From: Megaleporinus macrocephalus
Lineage: Eukaryota; Chordata; Actinopteri; Characiformes; Anostomidae
Assembly (NCBI GenBank): GCA_021613375.1
Contig: CM038714.1
Coordinates: 42,605,123-42,669,122, forward strand
Reading direction: 5' to 3'
DNA length: 64,000 bases
The translations under genes and the position numbers were made by a program. Shown in pieces: positions 39,701 through 63,998 of the stretch. Every line of letters starts with the position of its first letter. The first letter of the stretch is position 1. The notes beneath the pieces are model-generated. The model ran no database searches and was not told where the DNA came from. It worked only from the letters and a program-made list of their open reading frames with translations.

Positions 39701-42700
39701 GGCCTAGCACCAGGCGTTCAAAGACCTCCATGACAACAGAGGTCAGGGCCATTGTCAGGGTCATTACATCCATTGATGGTGGATTTCTTTGAGACTGGAA
39801 TGATGGTAGATGTTTTGAAGCAGGTAGGGACGAAGCAGACTTCCAGTGTTCTGTTAAAAATGTCAGTGAAAATAAGTGCTATCAGGTCATAGCAATGTTT
39901 CAGGGTGGATAGAGAGTCAGGTCCTGGGGCTTTTCTGTGTGCTGAAAAGCCTGCTAACATCCTGCATTCTGATAGAGAGCTTAGCAGGGTACAGAGGTGA
40001 GGCTGCTAGGGTGGGGGAGGAGGGCAGGTGATCGGAGCAGGAAGGCTGAAGATTGTTCTTTGTGTCTTCAAATCTGCAGCAGACCACATTTAGGTCATTG
40101 GTGAGCTGACGGTCAGTCAGAAGAACTTTCCAATGGGTCATGAGCAGCCATGTGGCTTTGAGTAGTAGTTCTCTGAGTAGTTCTTCGTTGCTGCTTTAAT
40201 TCCTTTCTCCAGCTTGTATTTGGCCTCTTTATAGAGAAGTGAGCATACAGAATATTTGGAGGTGCTCGTGGGTCTTTGTAGACAAGTTTTCCACAAGGCA
40301 CTGGACAGCACAAAGTTCCATGATGGGAAAACTGGTCCAGAGTGCAGGCAAACAGGGGTACTCGGTCATGGCAGATGTAGCAGCAGCATCAGACCACAGG
40401 ATGGGCAGCCGTTCAGCATCACACCCCATGGGATGGGCAGTCGTTGATCTCAACAAGAGAAACACACAGATAGTTAGTTATGCTTTGGGTACCATGTTAG
40501 GAAACTCCTGCAACAGCCCAATGTCAAACTAAACATAACCTAGGCATAAACACAGACTCGTTTTTATCTTTGTACAATGGGCTCCAAAGGTTTGCTGAGA
40601 AAATGTTTTTGACCTTAAATTATCCTTATTCCAAATATTTATCTCAAATATTTATATTTATAAATGAATAACTCGTCAACTCTAATAGCTTGAACAATGT
40701 TGGCTGTTTTATGTAACATCTTGGTTTGTTGGCATAATGTAAAGTTGTTTTACTGGCTGTGAGAGTGATTTCTCAAGCCACTGCACAAACATTTAGTGTG
40801 ACTAGAAAATAACTTTGCATATGTAGAACTTCTGCAATTTAATTAAGCAAAAAAAAAAAAAAAAGTTCACAGATCTGACAACATGTACTCTTATACATTT
40901 ATCATAACCGTTTTCCATTTTTCAGTGTTTTCCACACCTCATGTTTTGTAGACGTTCATAAAAGTTTAAGGAGTTATTGTGGAGCTTCTTTTAATGAGTT
41001 TAATGGTATAATTTGTGGATTCCATTGTGCCAAATCTGTTCTCAGGGTCGAATCCTCGAGCGTCTGGGTCTGTGTAGCCAGGTGAGTTTTACTCGATGGC
41101 TTAGGGAAGGCTTTATGTGCCGCAAACGGCCGCCCATGCCCGGTCTCCGCATTAAGGACATGACCTTCGGTGGTGTGCCCGTGAGAGTGTATGAGCCCAC
41201 AGCTGCTTCGGATCAGAAGAAGCGAGGACTGATGTTCTTTCATGGTGGAGGATGGGTGTTTGGAAATATAGGTAAGGCCTGCAGTGTCTTTGGCTGATTT
41301 AAAAATCAAATTCGCCTGATATGTTCATTGAAGAATTGTTGAAAAAACTTTGTTTTGTCTGGATAGATTCATATGATGATAATTGCCGGCACATGGCCAA
41401 GGAGACTGATACCACAGTTGTGTCAGTTGGGTAAGTGTACTATACAGAACTGTAGATGATTCTAGAGTGAAATTATTCAGGACTCTAATATTGATAGCAT
41501 TGACATTCAAAACACTGTCAAACCTGTCCTGTTAAATAAGCAGTTGTGGTGTATCTACTGCTATGTCATTAATATATGACTCTGCCATTGTTTCCTCGTT
41601 TCCTTCTTTCCTCGCAGTTACCGCCTTGCCCCCGAGCACAGGTTCCCTGCCCACTTGCATGACTGTGAAGCTGCCACCCTCCACTTCCTGTCCGTGGCGG
41701 AGGCTGAGTTTGGGGTGGACCCTGGCAGGGTGGTACTTAGTGGAGACAGCGCTGGAGGCAACCTGGCAGCCGCTCTCAGTCAGAGACTAGCGAGGAAACA
41801 GGCTGGACATCTGCCCTCTCCCCTTGCACTCGTCCTCATCTACCCCGCCCTGCAAATGGCAGATTTCAACTTACCGTCCTACCAGCAGAACCATGCAGTG
41901 CCCATATTGTTTCGAGCCAGGACTGCCTTCTACTACCTACAGTACCTCAATGGAGACGTGTCAGTGTGCCAGGACGTTCTAGCTGGCAGACACGTTCCAG
42001 CCGAGCTAAAGCTGCATTACAAGAAGTGGCTTGACCCGGTTAATCTACCACCCCAATTCAGAGAGAGAAGTGACCAAAATCCAAGGGTGGGTTCTAAGTG
42101 GTTCTATTTACACAGTGTTATGTGTTTAAGTAAAATGTAGAAAAATAAAAAAAAACCTCCTAAAAGTAAGTAAAAAGAACAAATAATGCAAAATACATAT
42201 TTTATAATAATATAATATGTAAATATACACATGGTCATTTATTTATTGGGTACAAAATTGGTACAAAATGGTACAATAATACATATCTGTGTTCTTCTTT
42301 AACTATTCTTTTGTATGTATGCTTACAGCAATTGTCCTGCAGCATGACCCATTTTCTTTTGGAATTCAGTTCTGTTGTTTTTCAAATTTTGCTGGTATAA
42401 TTCAGAATTCATTATTCCATCAATGATCCTGGCCATCCTTTACGAATGTTAAATGATACCCAAACCATGATACTTCCACCGCCAAAACTATCTATTTATC
42501 CACAAAACATGTTTTTCAATAGATGGCTTGTCCATCTTGAACAAACTGCAGATGGACAGCAGTGTTCTTGGCATTAACAACAAGGTCCACCTTTGCTCAG
42601 CCACAAAACACTTCCATAAACATGGGTTGATGAATATCTGACTCTTTCTAAAATTCTAAACAGTTCACAAACTTGCATGCACAACGGTAATATAATCTAG

Positions 42701-43425
42701 ATATGGAAATATTATATTATATTATATTATATTATATTATATTATATTATATTATATTATGTTTTTAAGGAATACCAAAAACACTACAAGATAAACAGCA
42801 TGTGGTAGATATTTTTTTATTATTATTATTTATTGCTCTTTAAGTTGATCACCACTTTTCTAATATGAGGTATTCTGGATGTAAATTGCAATACATCAGC
42901 ATTCTCAAAGTTCACAGTTTTTTAGTTGTCATAGAATCATATACAGCTGTTTTAATATTTTGCACACATCTAATATTTCTTATCCCTAGTTTCCATGCTG
43001 GTAGACGCTGGATAGATGCTGTTCTATTACAATATAACTCAAGCACTTATAAAAGCCGAACTCCATTAACTTCTGTTTGAGTCATTACTGCATTCTGCCC
43101 AAAGCAGGTGGCCACGGCCCACGATGGTGAGGTATACCACATCATCAAAGATGGACTGGAGCCAGAGTTCTCTCCTTTGCTGGCTGAGGATGATGTTCTT
43201 CGCCTCACACCTCCCACCTTCATCCTGACCTGTGAGTATGACGTGCTGAGGGATGATGGGATCCTGTTCCAGAAGAGACTGAAGGACCTCGGAGTGGACG
43301 TCACCTGGCATCACATTCCTGATGGCTTCCATGGCATTTTTAGCTTCTTTAAGAAGGACCGGCTGTACTTTCCTGCTGGAGAGAGAGCCATGGAGCACGT
43401 TGTTAGCTACATAAAAACACTCTAA
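33732..43425 (+). CDS. aadacl4-like: AADACL4-like esterase, copy E (complete, 417 aa)
   Basis: Same predicted function as copy B. Exons are 33732-33908, 41046-41271, 41367-41430, 41618-42086 and 43108-43425 (stop TAA, where other copies use TGA). The anchor ([20 protein letters not shown]) and the rest of exon 1 differ clearly from copies B-D, which are almost alike there, so E is the most diverged at the 5' end. Exon 2 has a distinct variable segment ([14 protein letters not shown]). Triad: Ser200 in SGDSAG, Asp357, His387. Exon 4 ends QNPR instead of HKTK. Intron 1 is 7.1 kb and contains a minisatellite, an L2 LINE with a nested MITE, and other repeats. Exon 1 is so far from exon 2 that a different first exon cannot be excluded, but the phases fit. 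It is the copy nearest cfap107. Confidence 0.9.
35240..35925. repeat. 36-bp minisatellite, about 19 copies
   Basis: The unit is CTTACATTTACACTCCATTA plus TCAGTACTTTCTACTC, with variants (CTCAATTATCTG, TCTTTAC) and one copy broken by a short duplication near 35515. Since 36 is a multiple of 3, it produces a repetitive 149-residue ORF ([11 protein letters not shown]) that is not a gene. It lies in intron 1 of copy E. Confidence 0.93.
37765..40200 (-). mobile_element. L2-clade LINE, reverse transcriptase relic (antisense)
   Basis: Minus-strand readings give, in order, [96 protein letters not shown] and [19 protein letters not shown]. These are the usual landmarks of fish L2 reverse transcriptase, spread over several frames, so the copy is dead. 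The catalytic FADD reads FADN at 39290-39301. The 3' end near 37770-37840 has an AATAAACGATTCTGATTC-type tail. It lies in intron 1 of copy E, antisense to the gene. The 5' limit is uncertain; 40200-41045 shows no recognised feature. Confidence 0.85.
37887..38370. mobile_element. MITE nested in the L2 3' UTR
   Basis: Terminal inverted repeats of about 32 bp: the left end has CTGCATTTACACTACTCCGT then CGCGTCAAC, and the right end is the inverse with GTTGACGCAACAGAGCAGTG. No transposase is present. It splits the 3' untranslated part of the L2 copy, so it arrived later. Confidence 0.75.
42706..42760. repeat. (ATATT)n microsatellite
   Basis: About ten pentanucleotide units in intron 4 of copy E. 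The surrounding 42087-43107 is AT-rich; 42290-42660 resembles a degraded dispersed repeat with no usable frame. Confidence 0.92.
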
Positions 43426-43714
43426 GACTTGGTGTGCAGATTCTCCTATCTTCTATCTAAAAAGTGTTTAGTGCTTGACCTTGAACACAGATCCTTGTTC
43501 TGCTAACTTACTATTAAAAACTTTAAGGCAGTCCCAAACACTAACTTTTTAAACGGAAGAGTTTTACAGCGTAGGTCAGCCAAGACATGCCTGGTTTCCA
43601 AAGTAATAAGTTGGCTTCATAAGGCTACTGTAGCTAACATAATCATCACACCACATAGATTTGCTGGGTCATTTCAAACAGACTTGCTTCTGTGGTTTCT
43701 AACATTGTCAGGTC

Positions 43715-44403
43715 AAGAAGTCAAAAGTCAAAAGGCTTTTATTGTCATTCCATCTACGTACAAGTACACAGTGGAGTGAAATTATGTTCCTCCAGAAACA
43801 ACATGGTGCAACATGGGACAAAGAGTACAAAGTGCAAACGTGCAGACATAAGTGTTCAACAAAAAATCTAACTAGAAACAGTAAATACAATAAATTAAAC
43901 AGATATTAGACACAGTAAACTGACAGGACAGTGCCGCACCAACACAGCACTCATTACTAACCATGATGGAGTGCAATATAGAGTATAAAGTGATATTTAA
44001 GAGATATTTAACATGCTGTTACTGAGGTAGTATTTGGTAGAGGTAGGAGTAAACAGTGTAAACACAATGTCAGCAGCAATGTTCCTGATAGTGCAAGTAG
44101 AGCTTCAAAAGAGATGTATGTGTGTGGGTCTAGAGTATGAGTGTAAGGAAGTATTCAAATTGGTCCCTGTGAGTTTAAAGACCTAATCGCTTCAGGAACA
44201 AAGCTGTTGCAGAGTTAATGGCAAGCAAGCTCCAGTACCTTCTGCCGGACGGCAGCAGTGAAAACAGTCCGTGTGGAGGATGGATGGGGTCTTCCACAAT
44301 GCTGGTGGCTTTGCAGATGCAGCATGCAGTGTAGATGTCCATGATGGACCCTGATGATCTTCTCAGCTGTCCTCACTATTCGCTGTAGAGTCTTGTCTGC
44401 CAT
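43715..44403 (-). mobile_element. L2-clade LINE, short 3' fragment (antisense)
   Basis: The minus strand begins ADKTLQRIVRTAEKIIRVHHG, the C-terminal tail of L2 reverse transcriptase. The 3' end at 43715-43800 has the GACAATAAAAGCCTTTTGAC tail. It sits between two related copies of the copy E 3' flank. Confidence 0.75.
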
Positions 44404-44808
44404 ACTACTCTCTATAAAAATGGATAAAATAACACATAGCTATAAGCAATCCATAGCCGCCATCTTGATGCCTGTATTTTATCCATACTTCAGTTTGCAC
44501 AGTTTTATAGATTTTAGAACACGATACAGTTTGATACAAGTAGACTGAACTACTTTTGAAGCTTGATTTTCTCTTGATTGTTGAATGTTGAGAAAGGTAA
44601 ATACTAGTTAATATAATTAGTTCATAGCGCACCTATTAGGAGTCCAGTTTTCTTTTAATACATTTTTCAACTTCAGTGGTTCCTCTTCTGATATTGTCCT
44701 ACTTTATGCAAGGCTGTTAACTAATGCTCAGTCATATTTATAAGTTGACTATACACTTTGTGGCTGTTTTACTTATAAATTTAATAAGTTAAAACTGTTT
44801 TTCTTTTG

Positions 44809-45170
44809 TGTTAGCTATATAAAAACACTCCAAGACTCGGTATACAGATTCTCTTATCTTAAAAAGTGTTTAGTGCTTGGGCTGCTTTCAAATGTTAAGT
44901 TACTTGAACTTGAACACAGATCCTTGTTCCTCAAACTTACTATTAAAAACTTTAAGGCAGCCCAAAACACTAACTTTTTAAATTGTTGAGTTTTTACAGT
45001 GTGGATCAGCCAAGACATGCCTGATTTCCAAAGTAAAGAATCAGTTAGCTAGTTAACTGCTATTTTGCTTGGGAAATAAGTTAGCTACATAAGGCTACTG
45101 TAGCTAACATAATCAATTCAACTTCAGTGGTTCTTCTTCTGATATTGTCCTATGGTTACCTAATGTTTAG
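44809..45170. repeat. Duplicated tail of copy E exon 5 and its 3' flank
   Basis: GTTAGCTATATAAAAACACTC followed by CAAGACTCGGTATACAGATTCTC closely matches 43404-43450. It reproduces the last codons (VSYIKTL) and then CAA where copy E has its TAA stop. Homology continues through the AAAAAGTGTTTAGTGCTTG and ACTTTAAGGCAG blocks. This is a tandem duplicate now separated by about 1.1 kb that includes the L2 fragment; it is not a coding exon. Confidence 0.8.
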
Positions 45171-45239
45171 TCATATATACAAATGTATTTCGTGGCAAAT
45201 TAAAAAAGTTAAAACTGGTTTTCTTTTGTGTGCATCATT

Positions 45240-46109
45240 TTTATTGTGTCTAAATAAGGAACACATCAGTCTGCCCACTGAACCCACTTTATTAGAATAG
45301 TGTACATATACTTTCACTCCAGCTACACCCACCTTGTAGGACTTCTGTTAACCAAGTATTATTTGAGTGGTGGGTCATTCCCTGCATGGCAGTGACAATG
45401 ATGTGGTCATGCGGTGCTGCTAGAAATTGCTGTATCACTTACATCAGTATCACTGCTCGGTAAAGAATGGTTCACTAGCCACTTTGTGGTCATAAATTGA
45501 TGACCTCTAACTGTGTGCCTAATTGTATGATATGGGTTTCTGATATATTAGCCACAGTAAAAATACATTGTTACATTTATCTTGTAATCTAAGAAATTTC
45601 CTGAAAAGCACAAAACACTTTCAAACAAACACAAACACAAAGACAATAGACAATAGACCACGGCATGCTAAATAATCTGAAGTATCAAACTCTTTTATTA
45701 TTGATCTACATTTTAAAACACATGATAGTACAGATTAGCTTGTATGCTGTTATAATGGTTTGATTTTCTACCTTCCATATCCATCAATATCTTTCACTTT
45801 CCTTATAAATCATACTGCAGTGAACATTGTTTCAGATTCATTTCACACTCCTCGCACTCAGTATGAGCCTCATGTCGTCTCCTCAGGCGCTACAGGTGAG
45901 GCCCTCATTCATTAATACAAAGAGCCAGTCTCTTTTCATTATGCCGCATTTAGAGCTCCTTCTCTGTGTGTTTTGTGCATCCATGGCAACGGAACTCTTC
46001 CCCCAGGGTGACTGGATCACAATAGCCGTATCACTTTCATCCCTCATTCTGGTGCAGGAGCTATTAAAACTAGCCGAAAACTTCTGTATGAGGGACGTAA
46101 GGGAACAGC
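45240..46109 (+). promoter_or_regulatory. Upstream region of cfap107, source of the array flanking unit
   Basis: Landmarks shared with the array units occur in the same order: CAGTGACAATGATGTGGTCATG, AAATCATACTGCAGTGAAC, GAGGCCCTCATTCATTAA, GTGTGTTTTGTGCATCCATGGCAACGG. The match stops near 46002 and resumes at 46391 (ATCAAAAGACAGGCATCCTG). The interval between, which contains cfap107 exon 1, is absent from the array units. This segment probably includes the cfap107 promoter; no specific transcription-factor site is claimed. Confidence 0.55.
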
Positions 46110-59447
<13,338 letters not shown>

Positions 59448-59607
59448 CCCGGCTCTAGCACATCAACGCAGGACTGTGGTTCTAAAACAATTAAAGTTAC
59501 AGTGTAGAACAACCCCCACAAATTGGAAAGGTACAGTTTAGAGAACCTTATTGTAATCTAAAGGTTATACACAAAGTACTATTCAAGAACTTGTATTGAT
59601 GTCATAG

Positions 59608-59638
59608 AATAAAATGCAAACATGTTCCATACAATAAA
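59608..59638 (+). terminator. cfap107 poly(A) signals
   Basis: Two AATAAA hexamers at 59608-59613 and 59633-59638, about 160-190 bp after the stop codon. Either could serve as the polyadenylation signal; use is inferred. Confidence 0.6.
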
Positions 59639-59679
59639 AAAAATTCTGTGCTAAGCAAAGTTTTAATGTACCTCTATAA

Positions 59680-59850
59680 GGTTCTATATCGATTAATGGT
59701 CAAAGTTTAAAGAGCTTCTTCTATAATGTAAAGGTTCTATATCGATTAATGGCCAAAGTTTAAAGAACTACTTCTATAATGTAAAGGTTCTATATCGATT
59801 AATGGCCAAAGTTTAAAGAAACTCCACGTAATGTGCTGTATCAATTAAAG
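59680..59850. repeat. Short tandem repeat of about 57 bp, three copies
   Basis: The block GGTTCTATATCGATTAATGG followed by CCAAAGTTTAAAGAAC recurs three times with few differences, then decays. Confidence 0.85.
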
Positions 59851-60722
59851 CTCTTGTAAGAGTTCCATACCAGCAATTTTTAAAGTTTAAAGAACCTTTA
59901 TAACGTATATGTTCTATACCAAATGTTCTATCTTAAAACTCTAGGGTAATTTAGTACGATTTTCATGGTATTTTTCTCAAGTACAATTACAATTAAAATA
60001 AAATTCCAAAGCATTTACATTTGTCAGTGAAACATACCATATACTGTTATTTTCAGGAGACCCTGGGATACTGATTTGGCATGTAGATGTTAAAAGAAGG
60101 TTGATAGCTTCATTAATTTGGCCAACATTTTATCAAAATTTCTTTAAATGTTTGCTTAAACATGTTTAAAAAAATGAGTGCCAAGAGAGATATCTTTTTG
60201 GAAATGATGTGTTTGGATTGTGTGTGAGCTGGAAATGCAGTAGTTTTGATAATGATTCATTCTGTTGCTTACTACTGAGTGCAAATACACAATTGCAATA
60301 TGGTGAACATGTATTTAATTGATTTTTTTTTTGTCCTCCTGGAATCATGCTGAGTGCTAAAACACAGCAAGACTAACTTATTAGACTGATGGGTGCAGTG
60401 AGGTCTAAATTGCTATTGTAACCTTTTGTTTATAATTTGGCCTATATAAGGCTTAAAAAGAGAACTAATATAATGATAGATTTTGCTTGTTTTTGCTGGA
60501 TTACTGGCTGGTGGGTGGTCAGAGGTAGGTGAAATCCAATTGGTTAGTGAGGAGAGGGTCTGCCAAATGCTGTGGTGAGTAAATCACAGTTACCTTTAGA
60601 AAATGCAATTATTCTCTGATTACTTACCAGTTCCAGGGCTTATCAGATCCATATCTGTTGCCTAAACCATTTAGAAGTTTTAAAGGCTAGAAGACAGTTA
60701 TGCATGTTTGAGTTTTACATTT

Positions 60723-60770
<48 letters not shown>

Positions 60771-62411
60771 GTTGTTTATATATAACTGACTGTACATGTA
60801 TATGTGTGCGAAAGAGAGAGTAATAGAGTGAGAGCGAGAGTATGTGAATTGCCTCTATTTGCTGAGCCGTGTTTATCAATTTAACCAATAACGACCTGCA
60901 AATTCTATTTCTCGAACACATTTGCCGTAGATATAATTTGCTTCATTATTGTCCCAGAATAGCCTTGCGGAGGCACAAACTGTTCAGTTCGAGAATGTTG
61001 ACTCATTTGTGGGGGGATTCTGAGGGGACCTGTCCAACTCCCATCCCATTAGGTGTTTAATTACAGTGAATCAGAGTGTTTAATTACTAGAAATTAAAGA
61101 TGCTTATATTTGATGGTCAACCATCTGTGTCACAGTGCTCCTGCTGTCTAGCAATACAGCTAAACCCCTCCATCTCTCTTTGTCAGTCATACAATGGAAA
61201 CGTGTGCATTTGTGTCGCAGTGTTGGTTCTACGGACGGCCAACAACCCACCGCACCGACCACATGATGGTGCTGTAGTTACAGATCACAGGCACTGAAGC
61301 AGGCCGTCGCAGTGCTTTGTATCATTCGCTGTTGTTTCATCTACACTTGCTTTGATTGTTCTTGTGTAGAACTAACCATGGCCTGATCACACACATTCAT
61401 TTGTAAGGCACATTGTATTGCAGCCTTTATTGTTTCATTAGCACAGTTGTTTTGCATTGATTTTTATGCAGACCTTATTAAAGCCCTTTGGTTACTTTTT
61501 ACTGAGAATGACTTCACTTTCATCTGACTTTTCAAAAAACATAATCTGAGGCTTGATTAAAATGTATGACTGCTTTTTCATTCAAGCAACGGCAAGTACA
61601 GTCTCGCACACAGAAGAATAGGCTTTCGCCATATGTATTTATTATTGTTTGAGTCACTCAATGCTATACAAGACTATACTTATCAACATATAGAAAATAA
61701 TATCTGACATTATGGATCCCATGAAGATATATAGGTGTTTGAATAGGATTAAGATTATAGGAAGGTGGTGTAAATGAAAGTAGCATTATAAAGCCTGTGC
61801 TCATTCGAGAGTGTTGCACATAACAATTAAGACATTGGCTTCCATGAAGGACATGAGGGGGAAAAAAAAAGATGGTCCATAATTTATCATCTTGAATTAT
61901 TCATGAGGGCAAATTCCCAAACAGCAGTAAAAGCGAGCATGCCGTGAATATCCGTATGTCATCTTTCATAAATCCTGGACATGACAAGCATTTGTGTTAT
62001 TCATCACAGCAGCTTTAGTAATTGCAGCTTTGCTTTGCTCTACATATTGATTAGTTGACGTTTTACTTATAGAGCTCCACAGCAGTATATTTGCGTGAAA
62101 CACTTTGAGCAGGAGCAATAGAGCATTTGCGAGATTTAGGAGTTTACTTAGACTCAAGGGTGGATGGAAAACCCCCAATAACAAACAACTCTCATTGGAA
62201 AAGCAGATTTATCTAGCAGAGAGTGTGCGATAAATCTGCTCTAGCTTTACAATTACTGGCTATAATAGCCTTGATATTTCACGTCTACTGCCACTGATTA
62301 AGACGGCCGTGCATTCCAGTAACATATCAAAGGCTTAATCTGATCTCAGTCTGTGAACATTGAGTATTTGCTCTTACCACTCAGGCTTTCATTTGCGTGT
62401 CCTGACCTCGC
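59851..62411. other. Intergenic region between cfap107 and klhdc7a
   Basis: No gene was found. It includes a (TA)n(TG)n microsatellite at about 60724-60770. The rest is unremarkable; it would contain the klhdc7a 3' UTR on the minus strand. Confidence 0.6.
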
Positions 62412-63998
62412 TTAAACACTGGTTTGAATAGTGCTTTTATTGGGCAGAGCAAGGACAAAAGGGAACAAGATGCCCTTGGCTGCTGAGAGGACCTTTAAAT
62501 CCTCGGCCACAAAGCCCGGAGATATCTCGTCGGCTAAGAATCTCATGGTGAACTGCCGACTGACGCAGTAGATAATGTCATCCATGGCAACGCACTGGAA
62601 GGCAGGGCAGTGGGGCATTCGCTTAGAGCAGCACTCGTACCAAAGCTTGGCCACAGCATGGTAGCGATACACGCTGATGCCCATGGAGGGGCTCACATCA
62701 AAGCGGTAAAGGAAGTTCCGCACTGCCACCATTTCTGTGGTCCTCTCTTTGCTGCCCACTATTAGGCTCTGCCTCCATATGTCAGTCTTAGGGTTGTAGC
62801 GTAAGAGCGTATACCTCAGTGTGCCTCCCGAGACAAACAACTCTCCGTTGCAAGCCGTGGCCCGATGGGCAACAGCGAACGTGTCATTGGGCAGTGGTGC
62901 GACGAAGGTCCATCTGTTGGTCCTGGGGTCATAACGTTCCACTGTTGACAGACACTCCCCTCCAATTGCATAGACGTGGTCCTGTAGAGGAACAAGCTTA
63001 CAGTGAGGCCTGGCCTCATTCATTGGACAGATTTCACTCCAAATGGATGTCATGGGATTGTAGCAAAAGACCTTTCTCGATGGCACAGCTAGACGGTCAT
63101 TGCCTTGAAAGCCTACCGCCACAAACAGGTAGTTGTCCATGGTGCACATGGCGCAGCCCCTAGATAGGACTTCCTGTGGGATTTGGCACTGAAAGTGCCA
63201 GGTGTCTTTGTAGTCATCATAGTAATATAATCCACTGGATGCTTTACTGGCCTCAGAAACTGTAGACTGTGATGGAAGTCTGCTCCACTCTGGTGACTCC
63301 ATATCTGCCACCAATAAGCATCTTCTGCCTCTCATGCGCTGCCTCTGGATCTGGTCCCGCTCGCCTGCTTTCAGTCGACCGTACAGGGCTGGATCTCGTA
63401 GGACCTGGAAGTAATTGTCTGACATAACTCGGAGGGCAGCCTCCTGGAGAACACTGTGCCTATGCTTCTTGGCCAACATCAGTGCCTCCACGCAGTTAGC
63501 TAAATCAAGCTTGCCAGTTAAACTCTCCAGGTCTGAACTTACTATGTTCTCCTGAGGAAAGTTTAGAAACTTGGCTCCAGCCAATGTTGTTACTTGTGGT
63601 TCTTCTGAAGAATCCTTCTTAAACTGTTGTGGTTCTTTATTTTTGTCAGAAGAACTTTGGGACACCTCGCTGGCAGGGGCTGGTGAATGTCTACAAGATG
63701 TCAAGGTCACTGGAGAAGGGAACGGGATCTTAAGTTCCGAGTCTACAGCTGCAGCTAGGTAGCTATCTTTGCGAATAAGTCCAGGTCTAAGAGACTTTAC
63801 AGGCTCTGATTTGATCGGAGACACAGGCTCTGCATCTGACTCCCGAGATACTTCTAGATCTCTGATTATCAAAGAGGAAGGAAGGGGACTTGGTGTTCTG
63901 GGTTTATCCAAGTCTAACGCCTGCACATCAAACAAAGTCCCGGCTTCATATGGTCCCAAGGTTGGACTTAGAGAGTGAGGGGGGCTCAAGTCGGAAAC
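62412..63998 (-). CDS. klhdc7a: Kelch domain-containing protein 7A (N terminus outside window)
   Basis: An uninterrupted minus-strand frame runs from the window edge to TAA at 62412-62414, giving 528 visible residues with no intron. There is no start codon in view; the frame is open to the edge, so the N terminus is missing. In order it has a Ser/Pro-rich, probably disordered stretch; a BACK-like helical segment (LANCVEALMLAKKHRHSVLQ, VMSDNYFQVLRDPALYGRL); then kelch repeats, for example YAIGGECLSTVERYDPRTNRW, ELFVSGGTLRYTLLRYNP and VFCYNPMTSIWSEICPMNEA. The segment ARPHC plus YAIGGECL and the FRFDV-like YRFDVSP region match mammalian KLHDC7A as I remember it better than KLHDC7B or KBTBD11. 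The full human protein is about 777 residues, so perhaps 250 residues lie outside. Molecular role is poorly known; kelch propellers usually bind protein partners. Transcribed towards cfap107. Confidence 0.85.
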   Translation of the reverse strand, partial: VSDLSPPHSLSPTLGPYEAGTLFDVQALDLDKPRTPSPLPSSLIIRDLEVSRESDAEPVSPIKSEPVKSLRPGLIRKDSYLAAAVDSELKIPFPSPVTLTSCRHSPAPASEVSQSSSDKNKEPQQFKKDSSEEPQVTTLAGAKFLNFPQENIVSSDLESLTGKLDLANCVEALMLAKKHRHSVLQEAALRVMSDNYFQVLRDPALYGRLKAGERDQIQRQRMRGRRCLLVADMESPEWSRLPSQSTVSEASKASSGLYYYDDYKDTWHFQCQIPQEVLSRGCAMCTMDNYLFVAVGFQGNDRLAVPSRKVFCYNPMTSIWSEICPMNEARPHCKLVPLQDHVYAIGGECLSTVERYDPRTNRWTFVAPLPNDTFAVAHRATACNGELFVSGGTLRYTLLRYNPKTDIWRQSLIVGSKERTTEMVAVRNFLYRFDVSPSMGISVYRYHAVAKLWYECCSKRMPHCPAFQCVAMDDIIYCVSRQFTMRFLADEISPGFVAEDLKVLSAAKGILFPFVLALPNKSTIQTSV

